Origin: Termitomyces sp. T153 | Taxonomy: Eukaryota; Basidiomycota; Agaricomycetes; Agaricales; Lyophyllaceae | DNA: 64,000 nt | Direction of reading: 5' to 3' | Assembly: GCA_018296165.2 (NCBI GenBank) | Contig: JACKQL020000107.1 | Location: 97,921-161,920 of the forward strand | Shown: positions 34,828 to 46,197 of the stretch, piece after piece | Layout: the number at the start of each line of letters is the position of its first letter | How positions within the stretch are numbered: position 1 is the first letter of the stretch | Position numbers and translations under genes: made by a program | The notes under the pieces: generated by a model | The model's database searches: none | Seen by the model: only the letters and a program-made list of their open reading frames with translations | What the model was told of the DNA's origin: nothing

Positions 34828-36011
34828 ATGTCTTCCCCCAGCATTCCAGTAGTCTCTCCTGCCGATTTGGACGAGGTGGTGGTGTACAACAGTGGAGGGG
34901 AGGAGTTTGAGCATCGGCGCCGTGCCAGTATCAGGGACCGGAGTTGTAAGTGGTGTCGACTTGTCTTTTTGGGATGATTGATGGGCTTTTTGTAGAGTCG
35001 TCCATGGTGGTGGTGGTGGATTTTCCGGGGGTCCTGAAGCGGACCAAGTTTTGTCCTGCGTTGCCGAAGGAGGGGAGCATGGGGCGGTCTGCGGGGAAGG
35101 CGGGGCTTTTGCAGGGTGGTCGGGGAAAGGGGGCGTCCTTGGTGGTGATTCATGGAAAGCGTCGAGCCTCCCCGCCCTTGGGGGCGGGACCCAGCAAGAG
35201 GCTGCATGGGCACGAGTCATTGGCGGGGCCTCTGGAGTCTCTCCTCTTTTCTCCTACCCTGGGCATTCCCTTGGAACGGTTGTCAAGTCCCCCCGCGCCT
35301 ATTCCTTTGATCACAGAGGTCTTCCTTCGCAAGCAGGTGGAGGCTTTGACGACATCATTGGCAGTATGGGAGGGTGAGCTCCGACGGGCGAGGGAGGACC
35401 GTGACATGGTGTGGATGGAGAAAGAGTCGATGGAGCAGGAAAGGAACACATTGGTGCACGTGGCAATGGAGCAAGTGTTAGAGGTGCGGGACTTGCGGGA
35501 GCGTCTGACGCAGATGGAGGGGCAGCCCGCAGGGGAAGCGGAGGGGCGGGGCGAGTTCTGGAGGGGGATGCGTTGTGGGCGGAGCTGGAGGCGGCGAGGC
35601 GGAGGGAGGACTGGTTGGCCAACGAGGCTGCTTTGGGGCATGCAGGAATCCTCCATGAGTTGTCTCCCGTTCCTCCGTTTGTTACTGACGGTTCATTTTC
35701 TGGGATTAGGCTGGGTGCAGGAGCATCGGGTCCTCTTGGACGGTGCCTCTGCGGCGTTTGTGTCGATTCAGGATGGGTTGACGCAGGAGTCCATGGTTCA
35801 GCCTCCAGAGTTGCAGCAGGGGATGGCACAATTGGAGAGGTTGCTGGCAGGGCATTGGCGATGCAATGCGGTGGCCCTAGGGTCGTGGTGGGAGGTGGCG
35901 GCTGACGCGGGGGAGGTGTTGCTGGGGTTGGTGGAGGTCTTAGCAGTGGTGTGGGCCCAGATGGAAGTCGACCTGGGGATAGGGTTGCCAGGGGGTCTGG
36001 GGAGGGAGTGA
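34828..36011 (+). CDS. LARD copy I antisense coiled-coil ORF (damaged)
   Basis: Two adjoining frames are seen. The first starts at 34828 (MSSPSIPVVSPADLDEVVVY) and stops after about 50 codons at 34975-34977. The second starts at the overlapping ATG (34974) with IDGLFVESSMVVVVDFPG. It continues with a basic segment, a long coiled coil (VEALTTSLAVWEGELRRARE, QVLEVRDLRERLTQMEG, then WAELEAARRREDWLANEAAL) and, after an intron-like break, VLLDGASAAFVSIQDGLTQE to the stop at 36009-36011. The donor of this intron, GTGAGT in copies II and III, reads ATGAGT here, so splicing is probably lost. It is on the strand opposite to inferred LTR transcription. No known domain. Confidence 0.6.
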
Positions 36012-38524
36012 GATGGGTGCGGCCCTGTTTCTTGTTGCTCTCGGACTTGCTGCCTCCCTCGCCTTTTGTATATATATAATTTTGGTACGCAAACATGTTC
36101 CTTTCTTGGTCCCTGGGCGTGTGAAGTGAGGTTTTAGTTTGTATGAGGGCAAAGTAAGCGAAACATGCAGGGGTGTGAGAGGGAGTTGAATCCCTAGTGA
36201 ATCCAGAGGCGGGGGTTACACCTGCTAGTGCCGTCTGTGCTGGCTAGTCCTGGGGTTTGTCGGGATGGGGTGGGGCATTGCAGGGAGGGCTCCCGAGGTC
36301 TGGCGGGGGTGGTGGGAGTTCTCCAGTGGAGTTCCGTGGCATTTTGGGGTATTGTATTGAGTTTGATTCTCAGAATTTCTGACCAGGGGTGTAGGGGTTT
36401 TCTTTGGTCTGCAGCAGGAACATGCGCCGTGTTGGTACCAGAGGGTGGACCTTTGAATCTTTCACAGGTGTCCAGCGGGTTCGGGGCTTTGGTCTTCTTG
36501 GCAGTGTGGTTGGCGGGGGGGACGGAGGTCTTCCTGTGATTTGGCCCTTATGCCGGCGCTGGTGGTGAAGGCGGCGGGGCCCTCTTCATTGGTGGGGGTT
36601 GGTGGGGCAAGGTTCGTCCTCGCGGCATAGTTGGTCCGGGTTGAGGTTGTGTTCTGGAGTGTTGCGTCTGTGGGCGGGCATGTTTGAGTAGTGCTTTGGT
36701 GTGCTCCGGAGTGTCAATGACTAAGGGGGCAGGCTGCGGGGTGATCAGTCCTAACCAGTTCCTTTGGGTCCGGAGCTGAAATTTGAGGTTCCGGGTCATC
36801 TATGTGACATTGCTTTCCTGACCAAAGGTAAGTCCCGAGACGGACAGAGGGGTCTTACATATTTCTGACACTCCCTCGAGTTTGGAGGTCTGTTGGAGTC
36901 ATGTTGGTGGATGTTTCTTTCGGGCAGGGGCAGCGCAGGGGTTGTTTGGGGAATGGCTCATCTCAGCGGAGATGCTTTGGGGCTCATTCCGAGGGTTGTT
37001 CCTTCCTGGGGGTCGGTGGTTCCTTCATCGGGGAAGAAGTGGGCAGTCCCGGAGTTGACACAAGGGTCACTCAGTGGGGGGTTTGTTGGTTGTGTTGGCT
37101 TTTTGGGGGGGGGGTGCAGGTGGAGGAAGGGGTCTGAGGTGCATTTTGTCGGTCCGCAGTTCCAAGCGCGAGTACCAGGGGTCCGGAGCTGATGCGGGGG
37201 TTGGGGTTGGGTCTTAACTTGCAAGTGGGGTTGTGTTGCGAATTGGAGGGGGAGCTCCAGAGTGGGGTTTTTTGCAGAGCAGCGGAGTTGTCGTGTAGGA
37301 GTGGCGGTGGCTCCTGGAGCTGAGCTTGGATGGGGGAAGATGGTTGTTCACGATAGTTGGGGGGCAGCGGGGAAGTCAGTCGCAGGGAGGCACTGGAGTG
37401 GGACTCCCTGGGAGTCCCGGCAGGGTTGAGGCAACTCTTCATTTGTGCTCTGGAGCGGCCTGGAGATTGTTGCAAATGCGGGGGTGGCAGTGGGGAGAAG
37501 CACCGCTTGCTTCTTGGGGAAGGCATCAGCAACCTTTAGGGTACTCTGAGAGATTACTTCACATGTGGCCTGCTTCTGGGTACTCCAAAGAGGATACTTT
37601 GTATGTGGCTTGCTTCTGGGTGCTCCGATGATGTGGTCCCTGTTTGACGGACATATTCCGGCGTAGGGGTGGGATTTGGAGTGGGTGGTGATTTATGTTG
37701 CGGAGTTGGGGCTACCAGGGCATTGTGGTTGGGCTGGCGCCATGAGTCCCCTCGATCAAATGTCGTAGTCAGAGCAGAGGCCCTGGAGTCGTGTTGCCAG
37801 GGTCCGGAGCTGTGTCGAGGGGTTCAGAGGGGGTCAGAGGGGTGGGTCGGGCAATTTTGGGCTGGTGCGGGGTTGTTTGGGTCATTGAGCCAGGTGGGGG
37901 AGGTCCTTTAAGGATATCGGAGCGTATGCCCTTTGGGTTGTCAGGTCACTTGAACAGCTGATCGACGTTCTCTGGATGATGGTGGGGCTTCTCCCTCCCT
38001 TATATGAACATGTCAGCGAATTTAGAGTACTTAGGGGAACTACTTTGTATAGGGTCCTTTTTCCTATAGTTAGTTTGGGGTGGCTCCTATGCTGGGGGTT
38101 CCTTCATGGGAGGTGGCGGGGTCTGGTGGTGGAGTTTAGGTTTGGGGGTGGCATGCGGGGAGGTTTGGCATCCAGACTCCTCATTGTCGGGGGTTCCGGA
38201 TTGTGTGGGGGAAGGTGGTGAAATAGCGGCGCAGTCCAGAGTTATCCCTTGTCGAGAGTGGGGTGCTGTGGTTCTCCTTGTTAACCTTGGGGCTGTGCTT
38301 TAGGTGGCGGGGTGCGTATCCATTCTTTTCCTGACCGTCTAGAGGCTTGGGGATGTCTTGGTCTTGTTCCAGGGTTGTCAAGGTCGGGTCGGGGGTGTTG
38401 GGGCCCCTTTATTTGTTGGGCGGAGGTGACGGCTGAGTTGACCGAGGTCCGGAAGCAGGTTCTGGGGTTGGAGTGTATCCTAGGTCTGGGGTTCTTGCTC
38501 TGTTGTTGGTGATTCTCTGTTGTG

Positions 38525-39378
38525 GAGTCTGGGACTGAGTGAAGAGCGAGGTTTGGACCTGGTGAAAGGGTGTCAGAGTTCGTGATCGTAATCGTGGAGT
38601 TTGTGAGGTTGTTAAGGTTGATGAAGACTTGGGCACAGCGGCCGGACGGAGTCACCGAGACAGCATCAGACGAAATGAAATGGAGTCGATATGGAACAAG
38701 AGTAGATTCGAGTGGAGATACGAAACAATAATGAGAATGATAACGAAATGGAGACAAGACAAGACCGGGAGACTGAGATAAGACTGGGAGACTGAGATAA
38801 GAAAATGAGACACAAAACATGAAACACAAAACACAAGAAGGAAACAATCAGACCATAGATAATGTTAAGCAATATCAAGACTAGAGTACAAAGAGCTACT
38901 CGACGTCTTATATACTGACTACCAGAGAACTTTGGGGTACGTTGGCTGCAGTGGTGGGGCTTGGCGGAGCTTGACGGAGAGGGCGGGTGTCAGTTGCGAT
39001 CAAGGGTCGGGCCGCACTGATACGTTGTTGGGATCATTTGGGAATGCGGGTCACCCTGAGGTTGTCATGATACTCCGGAATGGGTCAGAGGAACCAGGGT
39101 GTTGAGTTGATGATGGGTGGCAAAGATTGGGAACAGCGGGGGTGATTCTCGGGGTCCGGGAGATCCAGGGTAAGTGTCAGTGGCTGCGGGGAAGGCGTCG
39201 AAGTTGGCCAGGGGGCCGTCAGAGTTAGCTGGGGAGGCGTCGGAGTTAGCTGGGGTTGCGTCAGGGCTAACCGAAATAGGCGCGGGGCATGGGTAGAAGT
39301 TTGGCGGAGCGTCGGGGGTTTTGGGGAATCGGGGGGTTGCTGGACAATGTGCGGGGGTCCAGGGGACAGGTCGTGACA
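38525..39378 (-). repeat. LARD copy I right LTR, truncated
   Basis: It matches the left LTR from about its position 310 (GTCTGGGAC..) to its end TGTGACA. The missing first third and the missing last part of the internal region are removed together by one deletion near 38515. Confidence 0.85.
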
Positions 39379-39691
39379 GCATGAACATGGTATCCACATA
39401 TATCTTGCTGAACAAGGGTGCTGGCATAGTGACAGTCAGCGGGATGAGAACTTTGGTTGTCTGGTGTATTTGGCAGAGGTGGCAAGTCTGAAGGTACCAT
39501 ACTATATCAGCGCTAACTTGAGGCCACCAAAATTGTTCTAAAAGGGCCGAGCGAGTAGCGAAAAGTCCTCTATGACCCAAGTTGTCATGCATGGCTTTCA
39601 AGACCTGTAAGCAGCTAGCAATAGGCATGAACAGCTTATGAGTGCCATCTTGACTTCTTCGCCAAAGTTTGCCTCCGGTAGTGAAGAACAT
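39379..39691 (-). pseudogene. Gypsy integrase, N-terminal H2C2 zinc domain, truncated
   Basis: Reads LQVLKAMHDNLGHRGLFATR, then SALLEQFWWPQVSADIVWYL and QTCHLCQIHQT: the His-His-Cys-Cys integrase zinc finger. The catalytic core has only begun (KIYVDTMFM) when the LARD LTR interrupts it, so the rest of the catalytic triad is missing. Confidence 0.9.
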
Positions 39692-39915
39692 AGAGGCATA
39701 GCAAACAAAAGTGGCATAGTCTTTGTTGCTAAGGCCCTCAGGTCTGACAAGATCATGAAGCCATTTTTCAACTAGAAGTATGCAAGCGTCGCTGGCAATA
39801 GCTTTGGCACTGTGAGGTATGTTGCTATAAGTAGTGGTGCCATCATCTCAGAGAGGTTGAATATCATTGCTGGTCACTAACCAGGGGGCAGTGCCAGTGT
39901 CACTGGTGAAAGTTG

Positions 39916-41889
39916 CTAAAGGATGTGAACAATCATACTCAGCCAGAGGAGGTAGGCAATGGGAAGCTGTGGAAATTGGCAAAGTAGCAGCAGTGGTAGC
40001 TGAACTTGGTGAATGAACCCATGTAAGTGATCTATCCAATCCTCATAAACGGAGCTGTTGCTATTGTCCGCTGGAAGGTTGCCAGGCTGTGGCGAGCATT
40101 GCAAAAGACCATTGGGACCATAGAAAGTTCCTTTGACGTGGACCAGCTCAAAGTGAAACATCAAAATCGCCATAATCCAGCAGTTCATGCTAGCAGAAGG
40201 CTGGATGTTAGGGTTCTGAAGCATACCCTTAATGTAGCAAGCGTCAACTTTGATGATAAGGTTCCTAACACCAATGAGGTACATCTGTAAAGCTTGGAGT
40301 GCTCGATAAAGGCCATAGAGTTCCAACTTGGGCTGACTGAATCTGGCTTCTCTGTCATTTAGCGTAATCGATCCAAAGCAGTTGTAGTGGTGTTCCTTGC
40401 AATTGTCGCTAGTGCACTGGCAAAGGTAATATCCAACTGCTATGTACAAGGTGTCCACCACTAGGATGACAGGGTCAGGCAATTCATAGTCAATAGGAAC
40501 TAGAGGCTTAGCATCTTGTAAGGCTTTCACGAGGTCACATTGAGCATTTATCTGGTCAGGGCCAAACTCAAAAGGGACGCCAACGTGAGTAAGTTTCGTT
40601 AAATTGTTGGCTTGATGGGCAAAGTTCTTGACAAACATTCTAAGTACCCCAACTGTGCCCAAAAAGGCTCGGACCTCCGATAGCAACTTGCAAGGGCCCC
40701 ACCGCTCAATTAGGGCTAAGCGACTTTTGTCAGGGATTTGTCTGCTAAGAGTGCAAACATGACCTAGAATCTTGAAAGTCGGGGCACAAAGAACAAGTTT
40801 GTGACCAGAAAAAGTGCCACCGCAATATTTCATTCGCTGGAGAACCCTGTTGAGAAGCTCAAAGAATTCCCATAGTGCTAGGTGAATGTTTGGATCTGCG
40901 GGATGCTTAGTGGGTTTACCATTAACAATCTTCCAGTCCTTAGGTCCTTTAATGCCAATGTCATTGATAAAGCTGAGCACATTATGGGGGATCTCTGGCT
41001 GCAAAATGAAAGTAATATCATTGTGAAAAATAGGCACAGAGTTGGTCCATCCCATTGGCAAGGTTATTAAGCAAAGAGTGCCAAATGGAGTCTGGAATGT
41101 TGTTAAGTCGCATGAAGCGGGTATGGGGCAATTATGCTGGACCCACGGTACATGCAGAATTGTTGGTATGCATACTGGTGGGAAAAAGTTGGGGCACAAA
41201 CTTCCTCATTCAGAATCTTCCCAAGCAAAAGCTTTTTCCTGCTTGGCAACCATGTCGACTAGTACATTGATTTTGCTGGTAGTGAGGAATCCTGTGTCGT
41301 GGTCCTTAACAAGTTTTGCTTGTTGTTCACTAGTGAATTGCTTCATCGGGACAAAAGGGGGTGGATTTGGATTGAGCTGAGGGATTGTCGCTAGCGGATT
41401 GCCAATAATCTGGCACTTGATTCGGAAATCCTTGCTAACTTGGCTGGCGACTGGCTTGGTTTTCATGGCGACAGGTTTGTACTTCTTCTTTACTTGAACT
41501 CCTCTTTGCTTAGGGGGTTCATTAGCAACAAATTGAGCAGGGAATGGAATGTTAATGTAGGTGGGGGTAATGTCTGTAACGTGTGTATCAAGTGGTAAAG
41601 TCTGTCCAAGAATTAAGGGACTAGATGTATCAGCTGAAACCAGATAAGAACAAGGTGGAAGGGACAAATCAGATATGTTGCTAGCCATAGCATAAAGGTA
41701 TGCTAGCACAGGATTAGTCTGTATGTCAGAATTAGTAAGTAAAATGTCGTTGGCCAAATCACAAGAAGCTATACAAATTGCTAGACCAGTTGAATGGTCA
41801 TAGCTGATAACGATCGCTATGTTGCTATCTTCTTCATCCATGCCTTCAGTGATAAAAGCAATGGGGTGCTTCTGTTTCAAAGTGAACAT
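39916..41889 (-). pseudogene. Gypsy reverse transcriptase / RNase H, internally deleted
   Basis: Reads KQEKAFAWEDSE, a stop region, then FFPPVCIPTILHVPWVQHN, then directly DLTTFQTPFGTLCLITLPMG. The stretch that normally carries the first catalytic Asp of the palm (about 80 residues) is missing between PIPA and DLTTFQTP. The second active-site box reads VLSFINDIGIKGP, with Asn where an Asp pair is expected. The RNase H part has VILVVDTLYIAVGYYLCQ and NREAR-like NDREARFSQPKLELYGLYRA. Dead. Confidence 0.88.
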
Positions 41890-43078
41890 TCTGGTGGTGG
41901 TTCCTTTTAGATTTGCCGTGAGAAAAGGTAGGGATAGTGCACTGTTGGCCAGTATTGGGGTCCATAATTGTTATAGTAGTTTTGACATTGCTAAGTGTGT
42001 TGATCGTGCTGTGAGTTAATACATCAAAGGGGCATCCAAGTAGAATGTTGTAGGTGGGAGACCGTAAAACGTGGATTTGGAGATAAACCATAATGTCACC
42101 AATAGTACATGGTACATTTTGAGCAAGTCCTAGCAATCAGTCCATAGTGCCATTAGCGCTCTGCATGTTTAAAACTATGTTGGGATCGTAGGATAGTCCC
42201 AGGTTGCTGGCAATTTCTGCTGACATCAAAATCATCTGTGAGCCACTGTTGTGTATGCATTCTACTTCCTCCTTGTTGTTGATCAGCATCGTGACGGTAC
42301 GAAGTGACTGAGAATCCTTAGCAACAGTGAGCACCACTGGCTCTTCTCCATGGGGTATCGAATCAATGTAGGCTTCGATGGGGTCAACAGATGCAAAAGG
42401 TGCCCTATCCAAGGTAAGTCCGTTAACTGTATCAATGTTAGATCCTAGCAAAAACTGGGGTTCTTCAACAGCGAAAGTCAGCAATATATCTTTGAAAATG
42501 TTGCTGGGGTCCTGTACCATATTAGCGCTAGTGCCTACTAGTCATTTGGGCATAACTGCTGTTCTAAACTGATTCTGGATGTCCTGTGATACTGAGCAAA
42601 GTTCGCCAACCAATACTGTAACCTTGGTGTTTAAAACCTGTTTGAAAACTGCCTTGGACTGCTCAATGTTGTAAATGGGTAGCATAGTTTGATATGCACT
42701 GTCGTGAGTTTGGTTGGAAGCAGCAAAATTCCTGTTAGCGGGGGGTACATAGTGACCAGGGATGCCGGAAAACAGATGAATGGGAGGCTGAGCAATGGGT
42801 TCCTTGGCAATGGGCGGTTGTTCATTAATGACGGTACATTCAGATGCTTTGCCTTTGTCTACGGGCTTAGCAGCAGGAGCTGAAGTCAAACTGGAAGAGG
42901 ATGAAGTCACTGAAGTGTCACTAGTTGGGGGTGTTGCCTTTGGGATATTGTTTGCTGGTTGATAAGCTGCACGGGGGACTTGTACACAGTCAAACTTTTT
43001 GCCAGGTCGCCTGAGTGCAAAGAGTTCACGTTTCAAAGCCTTGATCCGTTCTTCCTTGCTTAGCACTCAGCCCATAGC
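41846..43078 (-). pseudogene. Gypsy Gag-Pol linker and aspartic protease
   Basis: A frame from about 43066 (LSKEERIKALKRELFALRRP) runs through a Pro/Ser-rich linker to an aspartic-protease domain: EEVECIHNSGSQMILMSAEI, then LAQNVPCTIGDIMVYLQIHV and SPTYNILLGCPFDVL. The catalytic motif is Asn-Ser-Gly instead of Asp-Ser-Gly. In-frame TGA codons interrupt at about 42137-42139 and 42542-42544. Confidence 0.82.
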
Positions 43079-44533
43079 GACATCCTGTTGCATTACTTTG
43101 TGGATTAGCAACTGCTGCATAGCCGCTTGCTCGGGATCCCGGTTAGCATTAGAAGAGAGTCTGCCAGTAACAATTTGTCCAGGGTTAAGCCTATGCCATT
43201 CCTCGATGCACTCCATGTATAGTCACTTGCCAAAATAATTAGGGATCATAGTGCCTGATGGTAAAATGATCTTTCCTTCGGCATTCCGACGGACCTTACC
43301 CTGTTGAATCATTTGCTCCAGTTTCATACACATGCCTTGGACCATGGTGTGACCAATTTCACCACAAAAGTGGCAAGTGCTGTTAGCAAACTGTTGACGG
43401 GGTTGGGCGTTACCATTGGTCAAAAGAGCTTCCAAACATTCCAAGGTGCTGACTATTGCTGTGATAGTTGTTAATTCCAAAGTTTCTCGCTTCAGCGTAG
43501 GTGAAGGGGCAGCTGGTGCATTAGCAATTGGCAATGACAAAGGAATACCACTGGTGCCATTGCTGGTCTTGGTCATAGAGGTGTCTGTTCCCTCTAAAAC
43601 CCATTTGGCACCCTTGAAAACTTGGTCAACATCATAAGGGTCCTCAGGATGGTGGTCGGAAAGAGTGATTTTGAGGTGACAAATGATTTTGGACCATAGC
43701 GATGTAGGAATACCTTGTTGGAACAAGCGATGTTCCTCATTACAATAGAGTTTACCGTTAGTGAGTAACCATCTAGCGATACATTGGAAATCCCTGTAGT
43801 AATCAGAGAACCTTCCCAAAGTCACTAAACCACTGTTGAAAGTCTGATTAACCAGCCATTTCAAGTTGCCAAGGTTATAACAAGCACTAGCATCAGTGCC
43901 AGGGTACAGCCTAAGCACTGCCGACTTCCATTCCTGGTAAGTATATAATCAGGGAGCATTGTTGCCAATATTGTTGCCAAATTCAGGTAAGCCAAGCCAG
44001 GTTTCTGCTGTGTTGTAAGAGACATATCGCAACGCATACTCCTTCTTCTGGGTGTCATCAGTGATGCCGCAGTCAGCAAAGAGGTATTCTAGTTCCTTGA
44101 AGTATTGGGGGAGTTCCCTAAGGTGACTCTCATCCCATTTAGGCACAGTTGTGTTGTTGTGTGGCGGCATTCTAGCATGCCAAGCAGCAGGGTCGTTGTT
44201 CATATTAGCAATTGTTGGGTTTAGCAAAGGAAGGGGGTTAGTTGGTGAAGAAGGGATAGATTGTGCTTCTGGGAAAAAGATAGAATCAGTCAGGGTCAAA
44301 GGTGAAAGTGGTGTGTTGAGAAAACTTTTGATGAAGGCACCTGGAAAATTGGCAAGGATTTTGCTAATGTCACAAAGGTTTTGAGCGGTTTTGAGTTCAT
44401 CGGCAAGAGGTTGAGGATGGGTTGCTGGTGAAGAGTGCTGAGGGGTCAAAAATGAAGGCGGCAGTGATTCAACAAGGTTTTCCAAGCGACATTTCACTTG
44501 AGCTCTGGTTTCTGGCAGAATGGTTAACTTCAA
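43079..44533 (-). pseudogene. Gypsy Gag with zinc knuckle
   Basis: Starts MKLTILPETRAQVKCRLENL at 44533. It holds VPKWDESHLRELPQYFKELE, YALRYVSYNTAETWLGLPEF, an in-frame TGA near 43949, then VLRLYPGTDASACYNLGNL, LFQQGIPTSLWSKIICHLKI and the zinc knuckle CHFCGEIGHTMVQGMC. It continues past another TGA near 43223 to YMECIEEWHRLNPGQIVTGR. It is typical of basidiomycete gypsy Gag. All the stops seen are TGA. Confidence 0.85.
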
Positions 44534-44795
44534 AGACCCTTGCAGTGGGCTCCAAAATGATGTGCTCCTATGCCACCTAGTGCCATGCAGGAAACCTAAA
44601 AAGAGGACCTAACACTAGTCACTAGATAGGGTAGCTGGCAGTAGGAAGTTAATAGTTGAGGGCAAGTCAGTAACCGTCCTGGAGAACTAGAGCAAGAGTT
44701 ACGTTGTGGAGTGAAGTTGATAGGAGTTGCTATTGCTAGCAGAAGTCGCTAATGATGAGCAGGAAAGAAAAAGGGGTAAAGACCAGTAATGTTGC

Positions 44796-45984
44796 TGTCA
44801 GGTTCCGCTGACCCCGGGGGCTCAGCTGCACTGGGCGAGTCCTTACTAGGTGGGCGTGATCCCCTTGCACTGGCAACTGGACACTCGAAAGCATTCTGGA
44901 CGCTGATTGCTTGTGCGGATAGTCGGTGGGATGTGATCCGAACAGGTCCGGGGAGGTCTGGAGAAGTCGGATTGCGAGGAAACGGGATGGGCTTGGCGGG
45001 GTTCAGACAGAAGACTGTATGGGAGATTCGCGGATGCGAAGGGGTAGGAGGCTATGTGATCAATGGGAGTGGAGCCAGGGTTTGATGGAAGATCAATTGG
45101 GGTTGATGGAGTCTGGAACCAAGCAAAGAGCGAGGTTCAGACCTGGTGAAAGAGTGTCGGGATTTGTAATCATAATCACAGAGTTTGTGAGGTTGTTAAG
45201 GTTGAGGAAGACTTGGGCACAATGGCTGGACAGAGTCACCAAGACAGCGTCAGACGAAATGAAATGGAGTCGAGATGGAACAAGAATAGGTTTGAGCGGA
45301 GATACAAAATGATAACAAGAATGATAACAAAATGGAGACAAGACAAGACCGGGAGACTGAAATAAGACTGGGAGACTGAGATAAGACCGGGAGACAGAAT
45401 AAGGAAAACAAGACATGGAACACGGAACACAAGAAAGAAAACAATCAGACCATAGGTAATGTTAACAATAGGTAGGTAATATCAAGACTAGAGTATGAAG
45501 AGCTACTCAACGTCTTATATACTGACTACTGGAGAACTTCAGAGTACGTCGGCTGTGGTGGCGGGGCTTTGCGGAGCTTGATGGAGTTGGTGGGTGTTAG
45601 TTGTGATCAAGGGTCAGGCCACATTGATATGTTGATGGGATCATTTTGGAATGCGGGTTGCCCCGAGGTTGTCGTGATACTCTAGAATGGGTCAGAGGAG
45701 CCAGGGTGTTGAGTTGATGATGGGTGGCAAAGATTGGAAACAGCAGGGGTGGTTCTCGGGGTTTGGGAGATCCAGGGTAAGTGTCAGTGGCTGCAGGGAA
45801 GTTGTTGAAGTTGGCCAGGGGGCCGTCGGAGTTAGCTGGGGAGCCGTCGGAGTTAGCTGAGGTTGCGTCGGGGCTAATCAAAATAGGCACAGGGCATGGG
45901 CGGAAGTTCGGTGGAGCATTGGAGGTTTTGGGGAACGGGAGGTTGCTGGACGATGTGCGGGGGTCCAGGGGACGGGTCGTGACA
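44796..45984 (-). repeat. LARD copy II left LTR
   Basis: 1189 bp, TGTCAGGTTCCGCTGACC to GGTCGTGACA. TATA-like sequence on the minus strand near 45515-45522. Three units of the 19-bp GGGAGACTGAGATAAG repeat near 45351-45405. Confidence 0.92.
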
Positions 45985-46197
45985 TCACCCCCCCCTTCAG
46001 CATTGAGACCCTTTGAGATGCGGGGAGCAGGACGGGGATCAGCGGGGCATGGGAGTTAAAGCCAAGCAATATTGATCAGTCCACAGCGAGTGATAGTGGT
46101 GTGGGAGATGAAGTCAAAGCGCAGCTGCTGCTTTGTTAGGGTTCTCTTCAATCAATTAAAAGCCTTGGACGTACCCCAGGATTTCCCAAATTTTGTC

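Larger units (their letters stand above)
33465..39378 (-). mobile_element. LARD copy I: non-autonomous LTR retrotransposon, right end deleted
   Basis: The left LTR is 33465-34615 (1151 bp, TGTCAGG..TGTGACA). The internal part runs to about 38515. A deletion then joins it to an LTR that lacks roughly its first 310 bp (about 38525-39378). No gag, protease, reverse transcriptase or integrase is seen. The inferred direction of transcription is minus: the LTR has a TATA-like sequence on the minus strand near 34150-34157, and a G-run followed by TGA abuts the LTR on that strand (polypurine tract). Flanks do not match (AAAAG on the left, GCATG on the right), and the left neighbour is copia while the right is gypsy. 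Confidence 0.85.
39379..44795 (-). mobile_element. Ty3/gypsy retrotransposon remnant; its 5' end lies at 57140-57966
   Basis: In coding order from right to left: leader, Gag with zinc knuckle (to 44533), protease, reverse transcriptase, RNase H, and the integrase zinc domain, stopping in the integrase core at 39379 next to the LARD copy I LTR. Its 5' LTR, primer-binding site and first part of the leader are separated from it by LARD copy II and lie at 57140-57966. All coding regions carry stops. The 3' LTR is absent. Confidence 0.88.

Noticed and set aside
34782..36096. Pro-rich open frames on the minus strand of LARD copies
   Set aside because: GC-rich composition makes long Pro/Ala/Ser frames on the antisense strand. 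They are broken at different places in each copy and have no domain. A short minus-strand frame ending FAEAH (near 49713, 55440 and 63545) recurs, but all copies stop there, so I do not call it Gag.
39379..44795. The gypsy element as the autonomous partner of the LARD family
   Set aside because: Its LTR (57320-57966) and primer-site region are unlike the LARD LTR and the bases next to it, and the LARD copy is simply inserted in it with a target duplication.
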